Source: Nocardia aurantia
GTDB lineage: Bacteria > Actinomycetota > Actinomycetes > Mycobacteriales > Mycobacteriaceae
DNA: 64,000 nt
NCBI RefSeq assembly: GCF_009604425.1
Contig: NZ_WEGI01000001.1
Location: 372,001-436,000, forward strand
Direction of reading: 5' to 3'
Shown here: positions 23,517-32,367 of the stretch, in pieces
Layout: each line of letters begins with the position of its first letter
How positions within the stretch are numbered: the stretch's first letter is position 1
The notes under the pieces: model-generated
Seen by the model: only the letters and a program-made list of their open reading frames with translations
Told to the model about the DNA's origin: nothing
The model's database searches: none
Program-made: the position numbers and the translations under genes

Positions 23517-24347
23517 ATGCCGGACGGTACCGTCGAGCCGGGACTGCCGACGGAGATCGACGTCAGCGTGCCGCACGAGGCACGGGTCTACGACTACTGG
23601 CTCGGCGGCCGGGACAACTACCCGGCGGACCGGGCGCTCGGCGACACCATCGCCGCGCACGTCCCGACCATCAAGACCATGGCCCGGGCCAACCGGTCCT
23701 TCCTCGGGCGGGCGGTGCGGTATCTGGTCGCCGAGGCGGGCATCACCCGCTTCCTCGACATCGGCACCGGCATCCCGACCGCGGGCAACACCCACGAGGT
23801 CGCCCAGGCGCTCGATCCCGCGGCCCGCGTCGTGTACGTCGACAAGGATCCGATCGTGCTGGCGCACGCCCGCGCGCTGATGGCCGGCGCCCCGACCGGC
23901 CGCACCGACTTCGTCTACGCCGACCTGCACGATCCGCGTTCCATCCTGGACCACCCCACGCTCGCGGCCACCCTCGGCGGCACCGAGCCGATCGCGATCA
24001 TGCTGGTCGCGATTCTGATGTACTTCCGCGACGCCGACGACCCGGGCGGCATCGTCGCGACCCTGCTCGACGCCGCTCCGCCCGGCAGTCATCTGGTGAT
24101 CACCCATCCCACCGCGGATTTCGACGCCAAGGCGATGGCCCGTGTGGTCGCCGCCGCCGAATCCTCCGGCATCCCGTTCGTCCCGCGCAGCCGTGCCGGC
24201 ACCACGGCGCTGTTCGCCGGCACGACGCTGGTGGAGCCCGGGGTGGTCCCGGTGGTCACCTGGCGTCCGGAGCCCGCCACGGGTCCGGTCGCCACCGCCG
24301 AGGCCGACAGCGCCTGGTACTGGGCGGGCATCGGCCGCAAGGACTGA
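23517..24347 (+). CDS. SAM-dependent methyltransferase of the DUF574 type, 276 aa
   Basis: Member of an actinobacterial methyltransferase family that occurs in many copies per genome and often beside XRE regulators. The typical opening is PHEARVYDYWLGGRDNYPAD, then TRFLDIGTGIPTAGNTHEVA as the SAM-binding motif and VVYVDKDPIVLAHARAL for the ribose contact. The acceptor substrate is not known. ATG 23517 follows AGGGGGGAAC, 17 bases after the regulator stop, so the two are probably co-transcribed. The serine hydrolase starts 27 bases after the stop. Confidence 0.9.
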   Translation: MPDGTVEPGLPTEIDVSVPHEARVYDYWLGGRDNYPADRALGDTIAAHVPTIKTMARANRSFLGRAVRYLVAEAGITRFLDIGTGIPTAGNTHEVAQALDPAARVVYVDKDPIVLAHARALMAGAPTGRTDFVYADLHDPRSILDHPTLAATLGGTEPIAIMLVAILMYFRDADDPGGIVATLLDAAPPGSHLVITHPTADFDAKAMARVVAAAESSGIPFVPRSRAGTTALFAGTTLVEPGVVPVVTWRPEPATGPVATAEADSAWYWAGIGRKD

Positions 24348-24374
24348 GCGGGCCGCCACCGTATGCTCGGTTGA

Positions 24375-25625
24375 ATGAGTGAGCCTGCAGCCACCCTGGT
24401 CGCGGTCGGTCCGGATCTGGACGAGGTGACGTGCGTCGGTCCCGAGGACGATCCCGCCGCGGCGGGCCTCGACCCCGCCGGCGTGGCGGCCGTCTGGGAG
24501 TCGGTGCGTGCCTGGTATCGGCTGGGGACCACCCCCGCGATCCAGATCTGCCTGCGCCGCGACGGCCGGGTGGTGCTGAACCGGGCGATCGGGCACGGCT
24601 GGGGCAACGCGCCGTCGGACGGCCCGGACGCGGTGCGGGTGCCGGTCACCACGGAGATGCCGTTCTGCGGATTCTCCACCGCGAAGGGCGTGGCGGCGAC
24701 GCTGACCGCGATGCTGATCGAACAGGGCGCCTTCACCTGGGAGGACCGGGTGTGCCGCTACATTCCCGAGTTCGCCGCGAACGGCAAGCAGGACATCACC
24801 ATCGGCGACGTGCTGTCGCATGCGGCGGGCGTGCCGTTCGTGACCGGGCCGTATCGCGGGTCGGAACTGGTGGTGGACGAGGATCTGGCGGTCCGGGCGC
24901 TGACCGAGTTGCGGCCGGCCTGGCCCCGCCGGCGGTTCCGGGTGTACCACGCGATGACCGGCGGCCTGATCCTGCGCCTGCTCGTGCAGCGGGCGACCGG
25001 CCGCCGGATGCGTGAGCATCTGGCCGATCAGGTGCTGCGCCCGCTGGGATTCCGCTGGACCAATTTCGGGGTGGACGCGGCGGACGTGGCCCGGGTGATC
25101 CCGAGCGTACCGATCGGTCCCGGACCGTCTCGGGCGTGGAAGTTCCTGGCGCGCAAGGCCCTCGGTGGCGGAATGGGCCGGGTGGGGAACACCGCGTCGC
25201 AGTCGTTCCTGACCGCCGAACTGCCCTCGGGCAACCTGGTCACCACGGCCTTCGAACTGTCCCGGTTCTACGAGATCCTCGCCCGCGGAGGCGAACTGGA
25301 CGGTATCCGGATCATCCGGCCGGACACGCTGCGCACCGCGGTGGCGCCCGCGCCGTGGCTGCCCGGAGTGGCCGGCCGGGTCAGCCGCGCCGGTTTCGAA
25401 CTGGGCTCCCGCCGTTCGAAATTCGGGCACGACACCGGTGCGCACTTCGGCCGCAGCGGGCTCACCACCCAGTACGGCTGGGCCGACCCGGAGCGCGGAT
25501 TGTCGGGGGCGATTCTGACCAGTGGCAAGGCGACGCTGGATGGTCGCCGGCCGTGGCAACTGTGTGCGCAGATCGCCGATGTGTGCGCTCCGCGAGTATC
25601 CGCCGGAGATCCCTTCCACTGGTGA
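24375..25625 (+). CDS. Serine hydrolase of the class C beta-lactamase/esterase family, 416 aa
   Basis: Esterase or peptidase-like enzyme of the beta-lactamase superfamily. The catalytic SxxK is STAK (Ser101-Lys104), and the YxN-type position is YHAMTGG near residue 191. A late HFGRSGLTTQYGW gives the third motif. No signal peptide is visible, so it is probably cytoplasmic. Relatives are EstB-like esterases and LACTB-like proteins; a true beta-lactamase is unlikely. It is the last gene of the XRE-methyltransferase run. Confidence 0.87.
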   Translation: MSEPAATLVAVGPDLDEVTCVGPEDDPAAAGLDPAGVAAVWESVRAWYRLGTTPAIQICLRRDGRVVLNRAIGHGWGNAPSDGPDAVRVPVTTEMPFCGFSTAKGVAATLTAMLIEQGAFTWEDRVCRYIPEFAANGKQDITIGDVLSHAAGVPFVTGPYRGSELVVDEDLAVRALTELRPAWPRRRFRVYHAMTGGLILRLLVQRATGRRMREHLADQVLRPLGFRWTNFGVDAADVARVIPSVPIGPGPSRAWKFLARKALGGGMGRVGNTASQSFLTAELPSGNLVTTAFELSRFYEILARGGELDGIRIIRPDTLRTAVAPAPWLPGVAGRVSRAGFELGSRRSKFGHDTGAHFGRSGLTTQYGWADPERGLSGAILTSGKATLDGRRPWQLCAQIADVCAPRVSAGDPFHW

Positions 25626-25936
25626 TCATCACAGCTTAGGGGTGGCTGAGAATTCGGTCGCAAGTTGGCGTATTCCATTGTGGCGCGGAGGTTGCTTTCG
25701 ATATGCTCGGCCGCGGTCGTCGCTGTGTGTGAGATGAGTCTGCACGCGGGGGTGCGGATTCGGGTTGGAGGGCCCTGCCGCACAGCGTTTTCCGAAGTTC
25801 CAGGTCGGCACGGATGACCGGCCGCCGGGAATCGGCCATGCTGTTGCGTTTCACGTAATCCGCACGATATCGAGATCGCTTTGGGATACCACCGGGGGTG
25901 ACGCTGCGTCGTCGCTGGTGTTAGGGAAAGAGGGAC
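25626..25936. other. Intergenic region before secreted-protein gene
   Basis: 311 bases with no credible gene. It should carry the promoter of the gene at 25937; TTGCTT near 25691 and TATGCT near 25701 are too close together to call a pair. Confidence 0.45.
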
Positions 25937-26713
25937 ATGAAGATTCGCGCATGGATCGGTGCGCCGATCATTGCCGCACTGACCGTGGGGGCCGTGGGGG
26001 CGGCAACCGTCACCGGGTCCGGAACGGCCACTGCCGCACCGGATTCGGTTGTCACCACACCGGAAGCGGCGGCCACCATCGTGCCGACCGTCTCCGGAGT
26101 GGCGGCGCCGGGCCCGGGAACGCCGGGGTCCGTTCAGTATTCGGTCAAACTGGTCGACCACACCGTGCTCACCACGCTGACGGGCGCCACCTTCCGGCTG
26201 GCGCCGGACGGTAAGGCCTACGACATCGCCGACGGTAGCGGCGCGACCGTCATGACGCTGCCCACCGCGGTGAGCGCCGGCGGCACCGCGATCCCGGTCG
26301 CGGCGGAGGTCCGGGAGGGTGGCACCGTCCTGGCGCTCACCCCGCAGGCCACCGCACCCGCGGGGACCACGGTCGATTCGGTCGAGGTGCACGCCACCCC
26401 GATCGCGTCGCCGCGGGAGAACACGCTGGCCCAGCAGGCGTTCGCCACCCAGTTCGGCCTGGCGACGGCGGTCGGCGGCTTCCTGGGCACCGCGGCGGGC
26501 GTCGTGATCGGCGCGATCGCGGGATGTGCGCTGGGGTTGCCGTTGTTCGGTGTCGGCTGCATTCCCGCCGCCATCACCGGCGCGGGCATCGGCGGCATCA
26601 TCGGCACCCTGGTCGTCGGTGGTCCGGCGCTGATCGCCGCCGCCGTCGATCTGATCAACACGCTGCAGGCCGCGCCGGGCAGCAGCCCGTGGGCGGAGAA
26701 CGCGCCGAAGTAG
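25937..26713 (+). CDS. Secreted glycine-zipper family protein, divergent paralogue, 258 aa
   Basis: Same plan as the three genes at the left end of the window but diverged. A signal peptide (MKIRAWIGAPIIAALTVGAV, cleavage near TAAPD) is followed by a predicted beta domain (about 60-150). It ends in a Gly-rich hydrophobic region (about 175-240, with GTAAGVVIGAIAGCALGLP and ITGAGIGGIIGTLVVGGPAL) and a short tail WAENAPK. It lacks the C-terminal SPC..TYC pair. GAGGGAC stands just before ATG 25937. A strong terminator follows, so it is monocistronic. Function unknown; exported and possibly membrane-inserting. Confidence 0.85.
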   Translation: MKIRAWIGAPIIAALTVGAVGAATVTGSGTATAAPDSVVTTPEAAATIVPTVSGVAAPGPGTPGSVQYSVKLVDHTVLTTLTGATFRLAPDGKAYDIADGSGATVMTLPTAVSAGGTAIPVAAEVREGGTVLALTPQATAPAGTTVDSVEVHATPIASPRENTLAQQAFATQFGLATAVGGFLGTAAGVVIGAIAGCALGLPLFGVGCIPAAITGAGIGGIIGTLVVGGPALIAAAVDLINTLQAAPGSSPWAENAPK

Positions 26714-26730
26714 TTCCACCGCTCCTGCCA

Positions 26731-26758
26731 CGCCCGCGCCGACCCGTCGGCGCGGGCG
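26731..26758 (+). terminator. Terminator after secreted-protein gene
   Basis: Perfect 12-bp arms CGCCCGCGCCGA (26731-26742) and complement (26747-26758) with a 4-base loop, 18 bases beyond the stop. Confidence 0.8.
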
Positions 26759-26978
26759 TCGCGCGTTCTCCGGCGGGCGAATCCGGAACCCCCGCGGGCT
26801 AGCGGGTTTCGGTCTCGGCGGCCTCCGGCGGAAATTTGTTTGCACCACCGATCAGTTCCACGCATCATTACCGTCCGAACTGGTGTGTGGTTGCCGCGAT
26901 GCGGCGAGTTCCGCCCGGCACCGACGCCGGTCCGTATCGAGCCACATGTGACCCTGCTCACCGATTCCCGGAGGATCC

Positions 26979-28469
26979 ATGCCCGCCGACCTATCCGCCC
27001 CAGCAGGCGGCAGACGCACACCCATCGTGATCCGATTGCTCGTCCTGGCGACGTGCGTGGTGATCCTGAACGAAACCATCATGATCAACGCGATCCCGCG
27101 CCTGATGGTCGACCTGCACGTCACCGAACGCACCGCCCAGTGGGTGTCCACCGCGTTCATGCTCACCATGGCCGCGATCATCCCGGTCACCGGCTGGTTC
27201 CTGCAGCGGGTCACCACCCGGCGCGCCTACACGATCGCGATGACCGTCTTCCTGGCCGGCACCGCGCTGGCCGCCGTGTCGCCGTCCTTCCCGCTGCTGC
27301 TGGCGGGCCGGATCGTGCAGGCCGGCGGCACCGCGGTCATGATGCCGCTGCTGATGACCACCCTCATGACGGTCGTCGGCGAGCACGATCGCGGCCGGGT
27401 CATGGGCAACGTCACCCTCGCCATCTCGGTGGCGCCGGCGATGGGCCCGGTGATCTCCGGCCTGGTTCTCCAGATCGCCTCGTGGCGCTGGCTTTTCGCG
27501 TTGATGCTGCCGATCGCCGGTGCGGTGACGATCTTCGGCCTGCGCCGCCTGGACAACATCGACGAACCGCAGGACGGTGACATCGACTGGGCCAGCGTGG
27601 TTTTCGCGGCCCTCGGCTTCGGTGGCCTGGTGTACGGCCTGAGCCGCTTCGGCTCCGGCAGCGTCGTCGAGCCGGTGGTGATCGTGGTCGCCGGCCTTCT
27701 CGCCATCACCGCCTTCGTCCTGCGCCAGCTCTACCTGCAGCGCCACGGCACCCCCCTGCTGGACCTGCGAATCCTGTTGGCCGGCACCTACACCAAGGCC
27801 CTGGTGCTGATGTCGGTGGCCTTCATGGCGATGCTCGGCTCGATGATCCTGCTCCCGCTCTACCTGCAGAACCTGCGCCTGCTCAGCCCGCTGCAGACCG
27901 GCCTGCTGGTGATGCCGGGCGGACTGGCGATGGGCGTGCTCGGCCCGACCATCGGCCGCATCTACGACCGCTTCGGCGGCCGCCTCCTGGTCATCCCCGG
28001 CACCATCGCGATCACCGTGGCCCTGGCGGGATTCACCCAGATCACCCTGCACACCCCCTACTGGCAGCTCCTGGCCCTGCACATCCTGCTGAGCCTCGCC
28101 CTCGCCGCCGCCTTCACCCCGGTCTTCACCCTCGGTCTCGGCGCCCTCCCGTCCCACCTGTACTCCCACGGCAGCTCGATGCTCGGCACCCTGCAACAGG
28201 TCGCCGCCGCCTTCGGCACCGCCCTGGTCGTCACCATCATGTCCGCCCGCAGCACCACTTTGATCAACCACGGCACCGACCCCCTGACCGCCCACCTGGA
28301 CGGCATGCGCCTGGCCTTCGTCGTCTCCGCCGTCCTCTCGGTGATCGTGATCGTGATGGCCGTCCTTCTCCCCAACCGCTCCACCTCCCCGGACGAATCC
28401 GAGGTCGTGGCCACCTCGGCGGATCCCGTCGACGCCGAGCCGAGCGTCGCTGCACTGGTCGCGGACTGA
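26979..28469 (+). CDS. MFS multidrug exporter, DHA2 (EmrB/QacA) type, 496 aa
   Basis: Proton-coupled drug or metabolite exporter with about 14 predicted helices. Family signs are LNETIMINAIPRLMVDLHV in helix 1, WVSTAFMLTMAAIIPVTGWF, the loop motif RRAYTIAMTVFLAGT and GRIVQAGGTAVMMPLLMTT. The antiporter motif C appears as ISVAPAMGPVISGLV. ATG 26979 follows GGAGGATCC. The gene stands alone, between two terminators and without an adjacent regulator, so its substrate cannot be guessed. Confidence 0.92.
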   Translation: MPADLSAPAGGRRTPIVIRLLVLATCVVILNETIMINAIPRLMVDLHVTERTAQWVSTAFMLTMAAIIPVTGWFLQRVTTRRAYTIAMTVFLAGTALAAVSPSFPLLLAGRIVQAGGTAVMMPLLMTTLMTVVGEHDRGRVMGNVTLAISVAPAMGPVISGLVLQIASWRWLFALMLPIAGAVTIFGLRRLDNIDEPQDGDIDWASVVFAALGFGGLVYGLSRFGSGSVVEPVVIVVAGLLAITAFVLRQLYLQRHGTPLLDLRILLAGTYTKALVLMSVAFMAMLGSMILLPLYLQNLRLLSPLQTGLLVMPGGLAMGVLGPTIGRIYDRFGGRLLVIPGTIAITVALAGFTQITLHTPYWQLLALHILLSLALAAAFTPVFTLGLGALPSHLYSHGSSMLGTLQQVAAAFGTALVVTIMSARSTTLINHGTDPLTAHLDGMRLAFVVSAVLSVIVIVMAVLLPNRSTSPDESEVVATSADPVDAEPSVAALVAD

Positions 28470-28474
28470 TCGGG

Positions 28475-28508
28475 ATGGCCGGACCCGTCCGAGGGCGGGT
28501 CCGGCCAT
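28475..28508 (+). terminator. Terminator after MFS gene
   Basis: Perfect 13-bp arms ATGGCCGGACCCG (28475-28487) and complement (28496-28508), starting six bases after the stop codon. Confidence 0.85.
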
Positions 28509-28583
28509 AGGTCACGAGCGAGGTCCCTTCGGGATCGAGTGTCGTAGGCTCGGTCCGAGCCGGATCACCACGAGGAGCTGACT

Positions 28584-29195
28584 GTGTCGGTAATGCATCC
28601 CGATGAGCACCCACGTCTCACCGTGGAAGAGTTCCTGACGGCCGAGCCCGATATGTTCAGCACCACATTCGGCGATGTCGAGATCGTGGACGGCCTCGTG
28701 GTGCGATTACTCGCGCAAACCGAGGCCCACAGCCGCGTGGTGCGCCGGCTGGCCGCCGCTCTCGACGACGCCCGTGATCCCGCGGGGCCTTGCCTGCGAG
28801 TCAGCTCCGACGTGGCAGTGCGTTTCGCCGACTCGGAGGATCGACGCGTCGACCACCGCCTCAACATCCGCTATCCGGACATCTTCGTGCGTGACTGCGA
28901 GCCCTACGACGTCAACACCGTTCGTGACCACATCGCTCTTGTTGTCGAAGTCGTCTCGAAATCGACCGTCGACGCGGATACCACCGAGAAATACAAGGCC
29001 TACGCGCGCGCCGGGATCCCCGTCTATCTCATCGTCCATTTCGACAAGAGCTGGGAAGCCATCGACCGTATCGAGGAATATCGCCTCGACTGGTCCGGCC
29101 TGCGGTACATGCCGCACAAGGTCCACCGCACGGCTCTGGTCCTGGACACGCCGGTAACGCTCGCGATCACCTTCGACGCTCTCCATCGTCCCTGA
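28584..29195 (+). CDS. Uma2-family (DUF820) restriction endonuclease-fold protein, 203 aa
   Basis: Protein of the Uma2/DUF820 family, a PD-(D/E)xK nuclease fold common in actinobacteria and cyanobacteria. The likely active-site residues are the Asp in YPDIFV, the Glu in ALVVEVVSKST and the Lys in TEKYKAYARAGI. The N-terminal LTVEEFLTAEPD and the EIVDGLVVR strand are typical. GTG 28584 follows GAGGAG at six bases; an ATG nine bases later is also possible. It stands alone. The biological role of the family is not established. Confidence 0.9.
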   Translation: MSVMHPDEHPRLTVEEFLTAEPDMFSTTFGDVEIVDGLVVRLLAQTEAHSRVVRRLAAALDDARDPAGPCLRVSSDVAVRFADSEDRRVDHRLNIRYPDIFVRDCEPYDVNTVRDHIALVVEVVSKSTVDADTTEKYKAYARAGIPVYLIVHFDKSWEAIDRIEEYRLDWSGLRYMPHKVHRTALVLDTPVTLAITFDALHRP

Positions 29196-29270
29196 GGCGC
29201 CGAAACCGTCTGCACCGGCGTTCTCGAAGTCGGTACGCGCGATAGCCGAGAACTCCGTGCTGATCGAGGA

Positions 29271-30791
29271 TTACCGATGGCCCTCCGTGGTACCGCCGTA
29301 CTCCGCGCGGATCCGTGCCTTGGCGAGTTTTCCGGAGGCGTTGTGCGGTAGCTCGGCGCTGAAGACGACGGATTTCGGGATCTTGTAGCGGGCGATGCGG
29401 GCGGCGAGGAAGGTCAGCAGGTCCGATTCGGTCGGGGCGGCACCGGGTTTCGGGGTGACGACGGCCCGGCCGACCTCGCCCCAGACCGGGTCCGGGATGC
29501 CGATCACCGCGCATTCGGCGACCGCTTCGTGGGCGTAGAGGGCCTGTTCGACCTCGGCGGGGTAGACGTTCTCGCCGCCGGAGATGTACATGTCCTTGAG
29601 CCGGTCCACGATGTAGAGGTAGCCGTCCTCGTCGCGGCGGCCCACGTCGCCGGTGTGCAACCATCCGCCGGGGTGGGCGGCGTCGGGCCGATTCCAGTAG
29701 CCCGGACTGACATTCGGGCCGTGCACCAACACCTCGCCGACCGTGCCGGGCGAGTCGGTGGGCGCCAGTGCGACGTCGGTGAAGAAGCAGGGGGTGCCCG
29801 CCGAGCCGAGTTTGCCCGTGCCGGAACCGGGATCGGTGGCGCGCAGCATCGTCACGCCGGGCGACGCCTCCGTGAGGCCGTAGCCCTGGATGATGTTCAG
29901 GCCCCGATCCCGGTAGGTCTCCAGCAACGACATCGGAATCGGCGCCCCGCCGGAGAGCGCGGTGCGCAGCGTCCGCAGATCGGCGGTGGCGAATCCGGCC
30001 GCACGGGACAGTCCGAGATACATCGAGGTGACCCCGAAAAGCATGGTGACGCCGTGCGTTTCGATGAGCCGCAGGGCGCGGTCCGGATCCCAGCGGGCCT
30101 CGATCAGCGCCGTGCCGCCCTTCAGCAACACCGGGAACAGCACCTGGTTGAGTGCGGCGGTGTGGAACAGCGGCGCGGTGACCAGGGCGACCTCGGTGTT
30201 GCGCACGTCGATGTCGACCAGCAGGTTGTAGACGTTCCAGGTGATGTTGCCGTGGGTGAGCAGCACTCCCTTGGGGCGGCCGGTGGTGCCCGAGGTGTAC
30301 TGGATCATGAAAAGATCGTCGAGCGCGATGTTTTCGTCGATCGGCTCATCGGAACCGTTGTCCCGCAACGTCTCCAGCGTGACTTCGGCCGTCTCCGGCT
30401 CGACCGCAACGGTGTCGACGCCGAGTTCCCGGATCTCCGCCGCACCGGCGATCGACTCGGAGCCGCGATCGTGGATCAGCAGCCGCGCACCACAATCGGC
30501 GAGAATCCACGCCGTCTCGGCCGGTGCGAGCCGCGTGTTCACCGGGACGGCGACCGCACCCAGCATGGCGATCGCGAACACGGTCTCGACGAAGGCCACC
30601 GAATTCGAGCCCAGATACGCCACCCGATCGCCGCGGCCGATCCCGCGGCGCCGCAGGCCGTGCGCGAGCCGGGTGGCCCCGCGGTGCAGGGCCAGGTAGG
30701 TGGTCTCCGTGCCGTCCTGGACCAGCGCCACGCGATGCGGCGTCATCCTGGCCCGGCGGCCCGGCCAGGAGCCCATGCCCTGGTCCCGCAT
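29271..30791 (-). CDS. Acyl-CoA ligase (fatty/carboxylic acid, AMP-binding family), 506 aa
   Basis: Adenylate-forming ligase. Motifs are YTSGTTGRPKGV (A3), GYGLTEASP (A5), WLHTGDVG (A7), DRLKDMYISGGENVYPAEVE (A8) and NASGKLAKARIR with the catalytic Lys. ATG 30791 follows AGGGGAACACGG and lies 20 bases after the stop of the CoA-transferase beta gene, so it is the third gene of that operon. Together they would activate an acid and move CoA between acyl groups. The operon is probably governed by the divergent IclR regulator. Confidence 0.92.
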   Translation of the reverse strand: MRDQGMGSWPGRRARMTPHRVALVQDGTETTYLALHRGATRLAHGLRRRGIGRGDRVAYLGSNSVAFVETVFAIAMLGAVAVPVNTRLAPAETAWILADCGARLLIHDRGSESIAGAAEIRELGVDTVAVEPETAEVTLETLRDNGSDEPIDENIALDDLFMIQYTSGTTGRPKGVLLTHGNITWNVYNLLVDIDVRNTEVALVTAPLFHTAALNQVLFPVLLKGGTALIEARWDPDRALRLIETHGVTMLFGVTSMYLGLSRAAGFATADLRTLRTALSGGAPIPMSLLETYRDRGLNIIQGYGLTEASPGVTMLRATDPGSGTGKLGSAGTPCFFTDVALAPTDSPGTVGEVLVHGPNVSPGYWNRPDAAHPGGWLHTGDVGRRDEDGYLYIVDRLKDMYISGGENVYPAEVEQALYAHEAVAECAVIGIPDPVWGEVGRAVVTPKPGAAPTESDLLTFLAARIARYKIPKSVVFSAELPHNASGKLAKARIRAEYGGTTEGHR

Positions 30792-30811
30792 GACCGTGTT
30801 CCCCTGTCAGC

Positions 30812-31462
30812 TCAACCGGCCACGTCCGCGAGCTCGACCACCAGTTCCGGTTCGGTCGCGGCGATCACCTGCTCGACGGTGACCTCCGGCGCCAGTTCGC
30901 GCAGCACCAGCGTCCCGTCCCGCACATCGAGGACGGCGAGATCGGTGATGATCCGGTGCACCACGGCCCGCCCGGTCAGCGGCAGCGTGCACGATTCGAC
31001 GATCTTCGGATTGCCGTCGCGGTCGGTGTGTTCCATGACCACGATGACCCGCCGGGCGCCGTGCACCAGATCCATGGCACCGCCCATGCCCTTGACCATC
31101 TTGCCGGGCACCATCCAGTTGGCGAGATCCCCGTGCCGCGAGACCTGCATCCCGCCGAGTACCGCGGTATCGATGTGCCCGCCGCGAATCATGCCGAACG
31201 ACAACGCCGAATCGAAGAAGGTCGCCCCCGGGTTGACGGTGACGGTCTCCTTGCCGGCGTTGATCAGATCCGGGTCGACCGCGTCCGGATGCGGGTACGG
31301 CCCGGTGCCCAGGATGCCGTTCTCCGAATGCAGCACCACCCGCACGCCGGCGGGCAGATGGTTCGGGATCAGCGTCGGCAGCCCGATGCCCAGGTTGACG
31401 TATTCACCGTCGACCATCTCGGCGGCCGCGCGGGCCGCCATCTCCTCACGTGACCAGCTCAC
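30812..31462 (-). CDS. scoB: 3-oxoacid CoA-transferase, subunit B, 216 aa
   Basis: Beta subunit of a succinyl-CoA:3-oxoacid-type CoA-transferase. Catalytic Glu47 lies in [25 protein letters not shown] and [15 protein letters not shown] are family landmarks. Length fits scoB (about 215-220). GTG 31462 overlaps the stop of the alpha subunit (GTGA), which ensures balanced synthesis. The substrate could be acetoacetate or 3-oxoadipate (pcaJ-like); the adjacent acyl-CoA ligase and IclR regulator do not decide this. Confidence 0.9.
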   Translation of the reverse strand: MSWSREEMAARAAAEMVDGEYVNLGIGLPTLIPNHLPAGVRVVLHSENGILGTGPYPHPDAVDPDLINAGKETVTVNPGATFFDSALSFGMIRGGHIDTAVLGGMQVSRHGDLANWMVPGKMVKGMGGAMDLVHGARRVIVVMEHTDRDGNPKIVESCTLPLTGRAVVHRIITDLAVLDVRDGTLVLRELAPEVTVEQVIAATEPELVVELADVAG

Positions 31463-32208
31463 AGCGCCACCGTCCGCTTCTCGATTCGCTTCTCCACAGG
31501 ACCCACGTGCACCACCCGCTGCACGAACACACCGGGCAGATGCACCTGCGCCGGGTCGAGTTCGCCGGGCTGGACCAGGGTTTCGACCTCCGCGACGGTG
31601 ATCCGGCCGGCCATCGCGGCCAGCGGGTTGAAGTTCATCGCGGTCTTGTTGAACACGAGGTTGCCCTCGGTGTCGCCGATCTCGGCGTGGACCAGGGCGA
31701 AGTCGGCGTTGATCGCCCGCTCCAGCACATAGGTCCGGCCGTCGAATTCGCGCGTCTCCTTCGCGGGCGACTGCACCGAGATCGATCCGTCGGAGGAATA
31801 GCGCCACGGCAGGCCGCCCTCGGCGACCGGCGTGCCGACGCCGGCCGGGGTGTAGAAGGCCGGGATGCCCGCGCCACCGGCGCGCAGCCGCTCGGCCAGC
31901 GTGCCCTGCGGTGTCAGCTCGACCTCCAGCTCACCGGAGAGATACTGCCGCGCGAACTCCTTGTTCTCACCCACATACGAAGCGGTCACCCGGCGAATCC
32001 GCCCGGCCGACAACAGGATTCCCAGACCCCAGTCGTCCACGCCGCAGTTGTTGGAGAACACCTCGAGCCCGGCGGTGCCCTGCGCGGCGAGCGCGGCGAT
32101 CAGCCCGGACGGAATACCACACAGACCGAATCCACCCACCGCCAGTGACGACCCGTCCGCGATGTCGGCCACGGCCGTTCTCGCGTCGGCGACCAGCTTC
32201 GTCGACAT
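31459..32208 (-). CDS. scoA: 3-oxoacid CoA-transferase, subunit A, 249 aa
   Basis: Alpha subunit of the heteromeric CoA-transferase. The signature [13 protein letters not shown] is near the N-terminus, with [38 protein letters not shown] and [17 protein letters not shown] further on. First gene of the operon scoA-scoB-ligase. ATG 32208 follows GGTAGGTAT. An operator-like box (32218-32234) lies ten bases upstream of the start and two similar ones lie further up, so repression by the divergent IclR protein is probable. Confidence 0.92.
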   Translation of the reverse strand: MSTKLVADARTAVADIADGSSLAVGGFGLCGIPSGLIAALAAQGTAGLEVFSNNCGVDDWGLGILLSAGRIRRVTASYVGENKEFARQYLSGELEVELTPQGTLAERLRAGGAGIPAFYTPAGVGTPVAEGGLPWRYSSDGSISVQSPAKETREFDGRTYVLERAINADFALVHAEIGDTEGNLVFNKTAMNFNPLAAMAGRITVAEVETLVQPGELDPAQVHLPGVFVQRVVHVGPVEKRIEKRTVAL

Positions 32209-32217
32209 ATACCTACC

Positions 32218-32234
32218 CGTTCACTCAGTGATCA
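32218..32234 (-). promoter_or_regulatory. IclR-type operator box 1
   Basis: CGTTCAC-TCA-GTGATCA: first half-site identical to boxes 2 and 3, second half with two mismatches from a perfect repeat. It lies directly before the scoA start. Confidence 0.6.
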
Positions 32235-32308
32235 CTACGGTCCCCCCGAAGAGAGTCAAGTCGGTCGAACTGCCCTGATCAAGGGCCGCACGGTACCGTT
32301 CCCGCGAT

Positions 32309-32325
32309 CGTTCACGCAGTGGCCG
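32309..32325. promoter_or_regulatory. IclR-type operator box 2
   Basis: CGTTCAC-GCA-GTGGCCG: same left half-site and spacing as the other boxes, with a degraded right half. Its start is exactly 30 bases before box 3, about three helical turns. Confidence 0.5.
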
Positions 32326-32338
32326 CTCGGTCCGGAAG

Positions 32339-32361
32339 CGTTCACTGGGTGAACGTATACT
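32339..32361 (+). promoter_or_regulatory. IclR-type operator box 3 with leaderless promoter
   Basis: CGTTCAC-TGG-GTGAACG (32339-32355) is a perfect 7-bp inverted repeat, followed at once by TATACT (32356-32361). That -10 box ends six bases before the ATG of the IclR gene, so transcription should start at or beside the start codon and give a leaderless message that the box can shut off. Confidence 0.65.
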
Positions 32362-32367
32362 CGGCCG

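Noticed and set aside
26991..28508. 505-codon minus-strand frame over the MFS gene
   Set aside because: Composition is unnatural (Gly, His, Asp, Gln strings); the opposite strand encodes a clear transporter.
29529..31601. 690-codon plus-strand frame over the ligase and CoA-transferase genes
   Set aside because: Spans the antisense of two well-defined genes and has no protein-like features.
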